Below, one piece after another: positions 51,993 to 60,513 of a stretch of 64,000 bases of DNA. Below the pieces are notes generated by a model. That model did no database searches and was not told the DNA's origin. It worked only from the letters and a program-made list of their open reading frames with translations. The translations under genes were made by a program, and so were the position numbers. Location: NCBI RefSeq assembly GCF_022968825.1, contig NZ_JALHKS010000002.1:310001-374000 (forward strand), read 5' to 3'. Position 1 is the first letter of the stretch. Every line of letters starts with the position of its first letter. This stretch comes from Chryseobacterium salipaludis. GTDB taxonomy: Bacteria > Bacteroidota > Bacteroidia > Flavobacteriales > Weeksellaceae.

Positions 51993-53441
51993 ATGGCTAA
52001 ATATACTGAAGACGATCTTCGCGTCGATCTTGAAAACAAACAATACGAGTACGGCTTTGTAACGGATATCGAATATGACGATTTCCCCGCAGGCCTGTCT
52101 GAAGAAATTATCCGGATGATTTCCGAGAAAAAGGAAGAACCGGAATGGATGACCGATTGGCGGCTGGAAGCGTTCCGCATCTGGCAGAAAATGGAAGAGC
52201 CGGACTGGGCGAATGTAAACTATGAAAAGGTGGATTTCCAGGCGATCCGTTACTATGCGGCGCCGAAGAAAAAGCCGGAACTGGCCAGCCTGGATGAAGT
52301 AGATCCGGAATTGCTGAAAACTTTTGAGAAACTGGGCATCAACATCGAGGAGCAAAAAAGGCTCAGCGGTGTGGCGATGGATATCGTGGTGGACTCTGTT
52401 TCAGTAAAGACGACTTTCCAGGAAACGTTAAAGGAAAAAGGAATTATTTTCTGTGCCATTTCCGAGGCGATCCGGGATTATCCGGAACTGGTGCGCAAAT
52501 ATATCGGAAAAGTGGTGCCGCGTGGCGATAATTTCTATGCTGCGCTGAACTCCGCCGTGTTCTCAGACGGTAGTTTTTGCTACATTCCGAAAGGCGTGAA
52601 ATGCCCGATGGAACTTTCCACCTACTTCCGTATCAATAAATCCGGCAGCGGCCAGTTTGAAAGAACCTTGCTGATTGCAGATGCTGACAGTTATGTTTCC
52701 TATCTGGAAGGCTGCACAGCTCCGGCGCGTGATGAAAACCAACTGCACGCCGCCGTGGTGGAACTAATTGCCATGGACGGTGCCGAAATCAAATACTCCA
52801 CTGTACAAAACTGGTTCCCGGGCGATGCCGAAGGAAAAGGCGGTGTTTTTAACTTCGTGACCAAGCGCGGTATGTGCGAGCGCGGGGCCAAGATTTCCTG
52901 GACGCAGGTGGAAACCGGTTCAGCCGTTACCTGGAAATATCCGAGCTGCATTCTGAAAGGTGATAACTCCATTGGTGAGTTTTACTCTATTGCCGTGACC
53001 AATAATCATCAGTATGCCGATACCGGTACCAAGATGATCCACATCGGGAAAAACACCCGTTCTACCATTATTTCCAAAGGGATTTCTGCCGGTGAGTCCA
53101 ATAACTCCTACCGTGGCTTGGTGAAGGTAATGCCGACCGCTAAAGGTGCCCGGAACTTCTCGCAGTGCGACTCATTGCTGATGGGTAACCGCTGCGGTGC
53201 GCACACTTTCCCTTATATTGAAATTAAAGACCCGTCCGCACAACTGGAACATGAGGCCACGACTTCCAAGATCGGGGAAGACCAGATCTTCTATTGCAAC
53301 CAGCGCGGAATCAGTACTGAAAAGGCGATTGCACTGATCGTAAATGGCTTTGGTAAGGAAGTGCTGAACAAACTGCCGATGGAATTTGCCATTGAAGCAC
53401 AAAAGCTGCTGGAAATTTCCCTGGAAGGCTCTGTGGGCTAA
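51993..53441 (+). CDS. sufB: Fe-S cluster scaffold SufB
   Basis: The scaffold subunit of the SufBC2D complex on which Fe-S clusters are built. The 482-residue protein has the SufB/SufD beta-helix core and the conserved segments [47 protein letters not shown] and [18 protein letters not shown]. The last contains Cys residues in the region of the assembly site. Length agrees with other SufB proteins. Confidence 0.96.
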   Translation: MAKYTEDDLRVDLENKQYEYGFVTDIEYDDFPAGLSEEIIRMISEKKEEPEWMTDWRLEAFRIWQKMEEPDWANVNYEKVDFQAIRYYAAPKKKPELASLDEVDPELLKTFEKLGINIEEQKRLSGVAMDIVVDSVSVKTTFQETLKEKGIIFCAISEAIRDYPELVRKYIGKVVPRGDNFYAALNSAVFSDGSFCYIPKGVKCPMELSTYFRINKSGSGQFERTLLIADADSYVSYLEGCTAPARDENQLHAAVVELIAMDGAEIKYSTVQNWFPGDAEGKGGVFNFVTKRGMCERGAKISWTQVETGSAVTWKYPSCILKGDNSIGEFYSIAVTNNHQYADTGTKMIHIGKNTRSTIISKGISAGESNNSYRGLVKVMPTAKGARNFSQCDSLLMGNRCGAHTFPYIEIKDPSAQLEHEATTSKIGEDQIFYCNQRGISTEKAIALIVNGFGKEVLNKLPMEFAIEAQKLLEISLEGSVG

Positions 53442-53516
53442 GCAACTTTAAATTTAAAAAAATATACACTGATTTTTCCGGTGCAACAGCCGGAATATAA
53501 CTGACCTAACAGTACT

Positions 53517-54260
53517 ATGTTAACAATAAATAATCTACACGCGAAAATTCAGGATGGTGCTGAAATTTTGAAAGGAATTAATCTGCAAATCAACCCGGGC
53601 GAAGTACACGCCATCATGGGTCCCAACGGTGCCGGGAAATCAACCCTGGCTTCGGTGGTATCCGGAAAAGAGGATTACGAGGTAACCGAGGGCGAAATTG
53701 TTTTCCAGGGTGAAAACATCTCCGAGGAAGCACCGGAAGAACGTGCACACCGCGGTATATTCCTGTCTTTCCAGTATCCGGTGGAAATTCCGGGCGTTAC
53801 GGTAACCAACTTCATCAAAGCTGCCATCAACGAAAACCGTAAAGCTAAAGGGCTGGAGAATATGTCGGCAAAAGAAATGCTGGCTTTGGTAAAAGAAAAT
53901 TCTGAAAAGCTGAACATCAAGCGCGACTTCCTGCAGCGTTCACTGAACGAAGGCTTTTCCGGTGGTGAGAAAAAGCGTAACGAAATATTCCAGATGATGA
54001 TGCTGGATCCGAAACTCGCTATTCTGGATGAAACTGATTCCGGGCTCGATATCGATGCGCTGCGTATCGTGGCAGATGGCGTGAACTCTTTCCGCAACGA
54101 AGGAAATGCCGTGCTCCTGATTACGCACTATCAGCGTTTGCTGGATTATATTCAACCTGATTTTGTACACGTGCTGGCAGATGGTAAAATCATCAAAACC
54201 GGTGATAAATTGTTGGCGCTGGAACTGGAACAGAGAGGCTATGACTGGCTGCTGAACTGA
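53517..54260 (+). CDS. sufC: SufC ATPase of the Fe-S assembly complex
   Basis: A 247-residue ABC-type ATPase that drives conformational change of SufBC2D. Walker A is GPNGAGKST (about 36-44). The Q-loop lies in FLSFQYPVEIPGV, the ABC signature is FSGGEKKRNE, and Walker B is LAILDETDSGLD, with the family's Asp-Glu-Thr. It has no membrane partner, as usual for SufC. It lies between sufB and sufD with short gaps. Confidence 0.97.
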   Translation: MLTINNLHAKIQDGAEILKGINLQINPGEVHAIMGPNGAGKSTLASVVSGKEDYEVTEGEIVFQGENISEEAPEERAHRGIFLSFQYPVEIPGVTVTNFIKAAINENRKAKGLENMSAKEMLALVKENSEKLNIKRDFLQRSLNEGFSGGEKKRNEIFQMMMLDPKLAILDETDSGLDIDALRIVADGVNSFRNEGNAVLLITHYQRLLDYIQPDFVHVLADGKIIKTGDKLLALELEQRGYDWLLN

Positions 54261-54344
54261 TAGCAAGTTTCTTCTGCCTTTCTCACTGTACAGCCTTTTA
54301 CTTATTAAATTAAAGTAAAGGCAGTTATAAAATTAAAATATATA

Positions 54345-55670
54345 ATGGCTTTACTAGAAAATATACAAGACCTGCATCCTACTTTTCTGGAAACGCTTCG
54401 GCACCGGTTTTTGGATGAATCCCGAATTGAAGCATTGCGCGGCTTTTTGCACCGCGGTTTCCCTACGCGCCGGGATGAGGAATATAAATACACCAACCTG
54501 CGGGAAATCACCGAAAAGAATTTCAATTTCTTCCCCAAGGAAGAGCACACACTGCTCAAGGAAACCATTGATGAACTACATCTGGGTGAGGAAAACTTCG
54601 ACTGGATTGTTTTCGTAAATGGCAAACTGCGAAAAGAGCTTTCCAAAATTTCAATTGAAAATACGGAGCTGCTTTCTTTTAATTATGCTTTAAACGATCC
54701 GAATCATAAAGATGTTTTTGAGGAATACTTCAATACCATCGCCGATGCGGATCTGGCCTTTACCAATCTGAATGCCGCGTACTGCAAACATGGCTTCTTC
54801 CTGAAGGTGCCGAAAAACGTGGTGATTGAGAAACCGATTCACGTGTTTTATCTCTCCCAAAACCAGGACGAGAACACCTTCTATAATACCCGCAACCTGC
54901 TCGTCGTGGAATCCGGAGCACGCGTGGAAATTATTGAAAGTCACCATAATTTTGATGATACTTACGTGCTGACCAATTCCGTCACGGAAATTTTTGCACA
55001 CCCAAATGCAAAGGCAGACTGGCACAAACTGCAGAACGACAGCAATACTTCTTTCCTGATTGACCATACGTTTGCCAAACAGCAGCGCGACAGTCAGACG
55101 ACGGTGAACACGTTCTCCTTTGGTGGTAAGCTCGTTCGCAATAACCTGGATTTTATTCAGGAAGGCGAGAGCATTCATTCCTTCATGAACGGGATTACCA
55201 TTATTGGCGATGAACAGCTGGTGGATCACCACACGGCGGTTCATCATAACACACCCAACTGCGAGAGTTACCAGAATTACAAGGGGATTTATAAAGGGCA
55301 GTCGCACGGCGTCTTTAACGGTAAGGTATTCGTGGCAAAAGAAGCCCAGAAAACCAATGCCTATCAGCAGAATAACAATGTGCTGCTAAGCGAGGGCGCT
55401 ACCATCGATACCAAACCGCAGCTGGAAATTTTTGCAGATGATGTGAAGTGCTCCCACGGTTGTACCGTTGGTCAACTGGATGAAGATGCACTTTTCTATC
55501 TGCGTGCACGAGGAATATCTAAGAAAGAAGCCCAGGCGATGCTTTTATTTGCCTTTGCGAATGATGCCATGCAGAATATCGACATCGAAGCGCTTCGCGT
55601 GAAATTATCCAAGCTTCTGGCTGAAAAACTAGAAGTGGATATGGCTTTCGAAGACATCTTTGAAGGATAG
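54345..55670 (+). CDS. sufD: Fe-S assembly protein SufD
   Basis: A SufB paralogue that pairs with it in SufBC2D and is needed for iron acquisition by the scaffold. The 441-residue protein has a helical N-terminus with FPTRRDEEYKYTNLREI, the beta-helix core, and the C-terminal CSHGCTVGQLDEDALFYLRARGIS motif with the conserved His. It is the last gene of the operon, 84 bases after sufC, and is followed by a terminator. Confidence 0.95.
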   Translation: MALLENIQDLHPTFLETLRHRFLDESRIEALRGFLHRGFPTRRDEEYKYTNLREITEKNFNFFPKEEHTLLKETIDELHLGEENFDWIVFVNGKLRKELSKISIENTELLSFNYALNDPNHKDVFEEYFNTIADADLAFTNLNAAYCKHGFFLKVPKNVVIEKPIHVFYLSQNQDENTFYNTRNLLVVESGARVEIIESHHNFDDTYVLTNSVTEIFAHPNAKADWHKLQNDSNTSFLIDHTFAKQQRDSQTTVNTFSFGGKLVRNNLDFIQEGESIHSFMNGITIIGDEQLVDHHTAVHHNTPNCESYQNYKGIYKGQSHGVFNGKVFVAKEAQKTNAYQQNNNVLLSEGATIDTKPQLEIFADDVKCSHGCTVGQLDEDALFYLRARGISKKEAQAMLLFAFANDAMQNIDIEALRVKLSKLLAEKLEVDMAFEDIFEG

Positions 55671-55693
55671 AATTTCTCACAATAATAAATAAA

Positions 55694-55729
55694 TGAACCC
55701 TGACGGAACCTCGTCAGGGTTTATTTTTG
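55694..55729 (+). terminator. Intrinsic terminator of the suf operon
   Basis: AACCCTGACG (55696-55705) pairs with CGTCAGGGTT (55712-55721), followed by TATTTTT. Confidence 0.85.
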
Positions 55730-55819
55730 GGCTCATAAGAAGCGATATGGTTGCTAACCCGTTGAAATAAAAGTGGATGAAGGCAGCCAGTGTACCACGC
55801 TCACCGTGACTTTTAAACA

Positions 55820-55850
55820 CAAAAAAACCATCACATTTCTGTGATGGTTT
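55820..55850 (-). terminator. Intrinsic terminator after tRNA-Asn
   Basis: AAACCATCACA (55825-55835) pairs with TGTGATGGTTT (55840-55850); a T-run follows on the minus strand. Confidence 0.85.
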
Positions 55851-55851
55851 G

Positions 55852-55925
55852 CTCCTCTTGCTGGGCTCGAACCAGCGACCCTCTGATTAACAGTCAGATG
55901 CTCTAACCAACTGAGCTAAAGAGGA
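55852..55925 (-). tRNA. tRNA-Asn (anticodon GTT)
   Basis: A 74-base cloverleaf on the minus strand: acceptor TCCTCTT/AAGAGGA, D-arm AGCTCAGTTGG, anticodon stem TCTGA/TCAGA around loop CTGTTAA (anticodon GTT), and T-arm GCTGGTTCGAGCCCAGC. Discriminator G; CCA not encoded. Confidence 0.95.
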
Positions 55926-55999
55926 GTGTTGCTCCTTGCTGTAAGCGTGTGCAAATATAGAAACTTTTTTTATTCTTCCAAAATAAATTTTAAAAAAGT

Positions 56000-57337
56000 T
56001 TAAAACTTACCGGTAATCCACTTCACGATGTCGTTTCCGAAGATCAGCACCATCAGTCCCAGCAGGAATAAAACGCCAATCATCTGTGCATTTTCCAGTA
56101 CTTTCTGCGGTACTGGTTTGCCGGTAATTATTTCCCAAAGGGTAAACATCACGTGGCCGCCATCCAGCCCCGGAATCGGGATCAGGTTCAGGAAGGCCAG
56201 CCACACGGAGAACATCGCCGTAAAGCCCCAGAAAAACTCCCAGTTGATGGTTTCCGGCATTTGCTTGATGATTCCAATTGGGCCGGAGACTTTTTTATAT
56301 CCCTGTGTCTTGGTATTAAAGATAATTTTGAATTGTTTTACCTGCATGACCAGTACATCAATGGTACGGGTCAGGCCGCGCGGGATGGCTTGTGCCCAAG
56401 AATATTGTTGCGTGACTTTGGCCTCGTCCAGCGTCCTTTGTGCAATTGCATAATCTGGCGCAAAACCGAGTTTTCCTTCATTGTCGATTTTTCCCTTCAG
56501 TTCCTGTTGAACTCCGTTTCGCTCTACCTGCAGGGTCACCGCCTGATTGCTGTATTTTTTTAACTCAGCCGTCATCTCGTCGAAAAAACGCACGGGCTGG
56601 CCGTTCACTGCGGTAATCCGGTCACCTTTCATAAGTCCGGCTGCCGCAGCGGCGCTGTTAGGCAAAATACTGTCTGCCACCACCGGGAAACGCGGACTGA
56701 AATACGCGCGCGCGCCATCTTCTGCCAATACTTTCGCTACGCCGTCCTCATTTACCGGGAAGGTAACTTCCTTTCCGTCTCTGAGTACGGTTACTTCATT
56801 AGCAAAAAGCATATTCACGGTAGAGGTTTCCATGCGCTCTGCCGGTTTACCGTCAATTTTCAGAATGCGGTCGCCGGTTTTTAAACCCATCTGTTCACCG
56901 GCTTCGGTTACGGCAATGCCATTTTCGAAACGTGCATTGGCGTGATAGGTTTCTCCTTTAAAATAACTCAGGCAGGTGTAAATCGCCCAGGCCAGAAAAA
57001 AGTTGACGGTTACGCCACCCAGCATAATGATGAGTCGCTGCCACGCCGGTTTCGCGCGGAATTCCCAAGGTTCAGCCGGTTTTTTCAGCTGTTCGGTGTC
57101 CATGCTTTCATCGACCATGCCCGCAATTTTCACATAGCCGCCAAAAGGCAGCCAGCCGATACCATATTCGGTGCCGCGCATTTTTGTTTTAATTAATGAA
57201 AACCAGGGATCGAAGAAGAGGTAAAATTTTTCAACCTTGGTGCGGAAAAGTTTAGCAGGGATAAAGTGGCCGAGTTCGTGGAGAATAACCAGAATCGAAA
57301 TACTCAGTATAAATTGGAGTAACTGTATAAGCGTCAT
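56000..57337 (-). CDS. rseP: Site-2 protease RseP
   Basis: An intramembrane zinc protease that cuts membrane-bound anti-sigma factors or leftover signal peptides. The 445-residue protein has HELGH at 20-24 in the first transmembrane helix, two PDZ domains (about 120-190 and 205-285, each with a DRI-type binding segment: GLKTGDRILKIDG and GLMKGDRITAVNG), and the third zinc ligand in PIPGLDGGHV near the C-terminus. No dxr or bamA homologue is adjacent, unlike in proteobacteria. Confidence 0.94.
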   Translation of the reverse strand: MTLIQLLQFILSISILVILHELGHFIPAKLFRTKVEKFYLFFDPWFSLIKTKMRGTEYGIGWLPFGGYVKIAGMVDESMDTEQLKKPAEPWEFRAKPAWQRLIIMLGGVTVNFFLAWAIYTCLSYFKGETYHANARFENGIAVTEAGEQMGLKTGDRILKIDGKPAERMETSTVNMLFANEVTVLRDGKEVTFPVNEDGVAKVLAEDGARAYFSPRFPVVADSILPNSAAAAAGLMKGDRITAVNGQPVRFFDEMTAELKKYSNQAVTLQVERNGVQQELKGKIDNEGKLGFAPDYAIAQRTLDEAKVTQQYSWAQAIPRGLTRTIDVLVMQVKQFKIIFNTKTQGYKKVSGPIGIIKQMPETINWEFFWGFTAMFSVWLAFLNLIPIPGLDGGHVMFTLWEIITGKPVPQKVLENAQMIGVLFLLGLMVLIFGNDIVKWITGKF

Positions 57338-57390
57338 GTACTTGTTTAATAAAGATTGCGAAGATACGAAATATCAAACCGTACCCAAAG

Positions 57391-57416
57391 AAAAAAGGCC
57401 CTCATACTGAGAGCCT
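57391..57416 (-). terminator. Terminator after the small barrel protein gene
   Basis: AAGGC and GCCTT arms with inner CTCA/TGAG pairs; on the minus strand the stem is followed by TTTTTTCTTT. Confidence 0.6.
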
Positions 57417-57450
57417 TCCCCGAAAAAATTCTAATTGTAATATATAGGTA

Positions 57451-57912
57451 TTAGAATGTAAATCTAAAGCCAGCGGCAAATCTGCCGGCAGCTGCATCAG
57501 AGTTGTCACCAATGAAGAATCTTGGTCTCCAGTCCATAGAGAAATCAAGTGGTGCACCCGGAATTTTGAAGTCCAGACCAATCATGGCTGCTGGTGCAAA
57601 GGTAGTATATCCATCGCCAAAAGCAATAGCAGGACCTAAACCAACATACCATCCCAGCCCATTTGTTCCGGCAAATGGCTGCTGATACTGGTAATTAGCC
57701 TGTACCATGGTAACACCATCTCCGAACAATACGCTGAATTCACCTGCGTGATTCGGCTGGAAGAAATGCTTCACGTGCGGACCCACCAATGTAGAACCAT
57801 CACCGAAATCAACTAAAACGCCGGCACCGGTGCGGTAGGACTGCGCCTGCGCCTCGGTAGTTCCTAAAAACATAGTAACACCAAGGGCTGCTGTGGAAAG
57901 TAACTTTTTCAT
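57451..57912 (-). CDS. Small outer-membrane beta-barrel-like protein
   Basis: A 153-residue exported protein with a signal peptide (ending EAQAQ, about residue 24). Alternating aromatic/small-residue strands follow, with Gly-rich turns, ending in RFAAGFRFTF with a C-terminal Phe, the usual barrel signal. I do not recognise a characterised family. It is adjacent to another small protein of similar build (57942-58373) on the same strand, 29 bases downstream of it, and the two are probably cotranscribed. Confidence 0.7.
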   Translation of the reverse strand: MKKLLSTAALGVTMFLGTTEAQAQSYRTGAGVLVDFGDGSTLVGPHVKHFFQPNHAGEFSVLFGDGVTMVQANYQYQQPFAGTNGLGWYVGLGPAIAFGDGYTTFAPAAMIGLDFKIPGAPLDFSMDWRPRFFIGDNSDAAAGRFAAGFRFTF

Positions 57913-57941
57913 AATATTTATTTTTTAATGTTTATATCTGA

Positions 57942-58373
57942 TTACAGATTGATGGAAATCCCCAGGCTTCCATTATTTCCGGCTTCAATAAACGCGCCGA
58001 ACTTGTCATTGAAGAAATATCGGGCTCCGATATGAGCACCCAAGCCAAATGAATTGCCCAGCACACCCACATCCAGACCCGGATAAATATCCCACTGCTG
58101 CGGCAATTCCAACAGATCTCTTAGATGAAAGTTCACACGGCCAAAAATGAAGAAATTGTTATCGTCATCGTAGTCGTTAAAGTAAATATTGGCGCCTCCA
58201 CCGAGCGAGATCAGGTCGGTGATCCCGTAATCATAGGTTCCGGTGATTCCGGTTCCGTTGCCCCAGCCACTAAGACCAATTTGCACTTTCTGATCGCCGG
58301 CTCCCTCCCAGGCCTGCGCGAATGCCAGCTGCCCGAATAAAGCAAAGGACAGCAGGGTTACTAATTTCTTCAT
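57942..58373 (-). CDS. Small exported beta-barrel-like protein, DUF6646-like
   Basis: A 143-residue protein with a signal peptide (MKKLVTLLSFALFGQLAFAQ). The mature part has strands such as KVQIGLSGWGNGTGITGTYDYGITDLISLGGGANIYF arranged with Gly turns, and ends GSLGISINL. It looks like the Bacteroidota DUF6646 group; this identification is from memory and tentative. It may be a small outer-membrane barrel; no function is known. It is the upstream gene of a probable pair with the gene at 57451. Confidence 0.65.
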   Translation of the reverse strand: MKKLVTLLSFALFGQLAFAQAWEGAGDQKVQIGLSGWGNGTGITGTYDYGITDLISLGGGANIYFNDYDDDNNFFIFGRVNFHLRDLLELPQQWDIYPGLDVGVLGNSFGLGAHIGARYFFNDKFGAFIEAGNNGSLGISINL

Positions 58374-58484
58374 ATATTAAATTCTTGGTAAAACGTCATA
58401 GCAAAAACAAGACCAAGTGCGAGCAATATTTCCAGTATCCATGCGGAATTTTGTATCTTCCCTGATTATTAGAAGGAAAATAAA

Positions 58485-59246
58485 ATGCAATCAATATTAA
58501 AAGTAACCGGCCTTAACCTGGATATTTCCTGGAAAAATCCGGATGAGAATTTTCGAAAAATAGAAAAAGAACTGGAAGGTGTACAAACCGATCTGGTCGT
58601 TCTGCCTGAGATGTTTAGCACCGGATTTTATATGAAACCGGCGGATATTGCAGACCGCAACGGGACTACACTTTCGTGGATGAAAGAGCTGGCGAAGAAA
58701 CATCAGTTCGCGGTCGCCGGCAGTGTGTCTGTGCAGGAACATGAGAAATTTTATAACCGTTTTTATTTTGTAAAACCCGATGCTGATTTTTGTCATTATG
58801 ACAAAAGGCATCTGTTTACTTATTCCGGCGAGGACAAGCGTTACACGCCCGGCAAGAGCCGTACCGTCGTGGAGTACAAAGGCTGGCGGATCTTGCTGCA
58901 GGTTTGTTATGACCTTCGTTTCCCGGTTGCTTCCCGAAATACCGGGGATTATGATGCGGTTTTATATGTGGCAAACTGGCCGGACACCCGCGTTCAGGCC
59001 TGGAATGTTTTGCTGCAGGCGCGCGCGATTGAAAACCAGGCTTATGTGGTTGGCATTAACAGAATTGGAACCGACGGTAATCATCTTACCTACGTGGAAA
59101 GCTCCTGGATTTTTTCGCCTGAAGGTAAAGATCTTACTCAAAAAAACGGCTCGCTCATCTCTGCAAATCTAAATGCAAATGACCTGAGAGAATTTCGCCA
59201 AAAGTTTCCGTTCCTAGAAGACCGCGATGAGTTTCAGTTACTATAA
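58485..59246 (+). CDS. Omega-amidase / nitrilase-family carbon-nitrogen hydrolase
   Basis: A 253-residue cytoplasmic hydrolase with the full catalytic triad: Glu42 in VVLPEMFSTGF, Lys107 in HYDKRHLF and Cys141 in LLQVCYDLRFP. The sequence pattern, including YSGEDKRYTPG and RAIENQAYVVGINRIG, fits YafV/Nit2-type omega-amidases, which hydrolyse alpha-ketoglutaramate and alpha-ketosuccinamate. It is monocistronic and convergent with the thioredoxin gene. Confidence 0.88.
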   Translation: MQSILKVTGLNLDISWKNPDENFRKIEKELEGVQTDLVVLPEMFSTGFYMKPADIADRNGTTLSWMKELAKKHQFAVAGSVSVQEHEKFYNRFYFVKPDADFCHYDKRHLFTYSGEDKRYTPGKSRTVVEYKGWRILLQVCYDLRFPVASRNTGDYDAVLYVANWPDTRVQAWNVLLQARAIENQAYVVGINRIGTDGNHLTYVESSWIFSPEGKDLTQKNGSLISANLNANDLREFRQKFPFLEDRDEFQLL

Positions 59247-59250
59247 GAAA

Positions 59251-59550
59251 CTAAACGTATTGTTTTAAAAGATTCGTCAGTGTGTTTACATCGTGGACGC
59301 CACTTTCTTTCCATAAAAGTTCACCGTTTTTGAAAACAGCCAGCGTAGGAACGCCGCGAACGCCATACTGAGCAGCAATCGATGGAAACTGATCTACATC
59401 TATTTTGACAATGCGTGCATCGGCACCTATATTTTCTTTAACGGTTGTGAGTACGGAAGACTGTACTTTGCAAGGTCCGCACCAGGTTGCGAAAAAGTCG
59501 ATGAGCACCGGCCTTTCCGATTGTATGAGTTCCTGAAATTTTTGAGACAT
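59251..59550 (-). CDS. Thioredoxin
   Basis: A 99-residue thioredoxin with WCGPCK (active-site Cys24 and Cys27), the Asp in the preceding LIDFFATWC strand region, and cis-Pro in RGVPTLAVF. It lacks a signal peptide and so is cytoplasmic. It is the last gene of the sulfur-handling cluster on the minus strand, but a terminator lies upstream, so it may be transcribed separately. Confidence 0.92.
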   Translation of the reverse strand: MSQKFQELIQSERPVLIDFFATWCGPCKVQSSVLTTVKENIGADARIVKIDVDQFPSIAAQYGVRGVPTLAVFKNGELLWKESGVHDVNTLTNLLKQYV

Positions 59551-59632
59551 AATGGTTTTTTAAATCATTATTAAAGCAAATATTACACCGCTGGCGGCAG
59601 ACGGTCATAAAGACAGCTATAAACTAAACCAT

Positions 59633-59664
59633 AAAAAAAGAGCCTTATTTCAAGACTCTTTTTT
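59633..59664 (-). terminator. Terminator overlapping the end of the DUF6132-like gene
   Basis: AAAAAAGAG and CTCTTTTTT arms with inner CTT/AAG pairs; the upstream arm covers the last codons of the gene at 59645. The minus strand ends in a T-run. Confidence 0.7.
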
Positions 59665-59842
59665 CGGTTTTTGTCCCAAGGACTGCTAAATACCCGATTG
59701 CCATTCCGAACAGTGAAGCATTCACGGGGCTGGAACTGATAGCGCAGGTGCCGGAAGCACAGCCGATAAAGTAGTAATATCCGTACCCGAGCAGAGCGCC
59801 GCTCACCAATCCGGTCAGTACAAGCAAATGGCTCTTTTTCAA
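59645..59842 (-). CDS. DUF6132-like small membrane protein
   Basis: A 65-residue protein with two hydrophobic segments (about 6-25 and 43-57) around a loop with GCASGTCAISSSPVNAS. The two Cys in the loop are a family feature. Its position directly after rhodanese-type genes, two bases downstream, suggests a part in sulfur handling or transport. Length and Cys spacing resemble the small proteins found with YeeE/YedE or rhodanese genes. Function is not established. Confidence 0.7.
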   Translation of the reverse strand: MKKSHLLVLTGLVSGALLGYGYYYFIGCASGTCAISSSPVNASLFGMAIGYLAVLGTKTEKRVLK

Positions 59843-59844
59843 TT

Positions 59845-60513
59845 TTACAGTTCCTGGGTTACGGTGAACAGGTTTTCATCTTGTAAGCCTCTCACTTCGT
59901 GTTCCACATTCACCGGGATTTCATACACGTCCATTTCCTTCAGGTAAATCGTTTCAGACTCCATGACGAAACTAATTTCTCCTTTGAGCACGACCAGCGT
60001 GGACGGAACCGGTGCTGTATGTTTTTTAAGCAACGCATCTTTTCCCAGCGCTACCGCAAAATATCTGATTTTATCGTTCTTGCGGATATGGTAAACAGAA
60101 GGTTTATCTGTATTAAAAGTAATTTCGTTTTTTAAATTAATCATAGCTGAATTTTTATGTTGTAAAGATTGAATGTTGGCTATATTAATGGCATTATATA
60201 CATTATTTATTCCTTCTTTCTTTAAAATATCAAGTGCCATCCCAGCCTGACGACCAGTGTTGCAATACAGTACAATGTTTTTGTTTCCGCGCAGTTCGTC
60301 TGCGCGCTTCGGCAGTTCCGTTAGCGGAATGTTGATCGCGCCTTTTGCAGCTTCTTTTTGAAACTGCTCCGGAACGCGGACATCCACAATAACCGTTTCA
60401 GGATTAGTAAGAACCGTTTCCAATGAAGGAACTTGCGTTGCATTTGCCTGTTTCGTTTGTGCGCTACAGGAAGTGCACAGCAGGAAGCCTAAGATGAGAG
60501 CAGCGATTCTCAT
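59845..60513 (-). CDS. Rhodanese-cupin fusion lipoprotein
   Basis: A 222-residue protein with a lipoprotein signal ending CTSC (Cys16). A rhodanese domain spans about 30-115, with active-site Cys in VLYCNTGRQAG. It continues without a stop into a cupin-like beta-barrel domain (about 122-222; VYHIRKNDKIRYFAVALG, MDVYEIPVNVEHEV). A Met at the junction (AMINLKNEI) would fit the start of a separate cupin gene, so the fusion may be recent or the second half may also be translated alone. It overlaps the MBL-rhodanese gene by four bases. Confidence 0.78.
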   Translation of the reverse strand: MRIAALILGFLLCTSCSAQTKQANATQVPSLETVLTNPETVIVDVRVPEQFQKEAAKGAINIPLTELPKRADELRGNKNIVLYCNTGRQAGMALDILKKEGINNVYNAINIANIQSLQHKNSAMINLKNEITFNTDKPSVYHIRKNDKIRYFAVALGKDALLKKHTAPVPSTLVVLKGEISFVMESETIYLKEMDVYEIPVNVEHEVRGLQDENLFTVTQEL

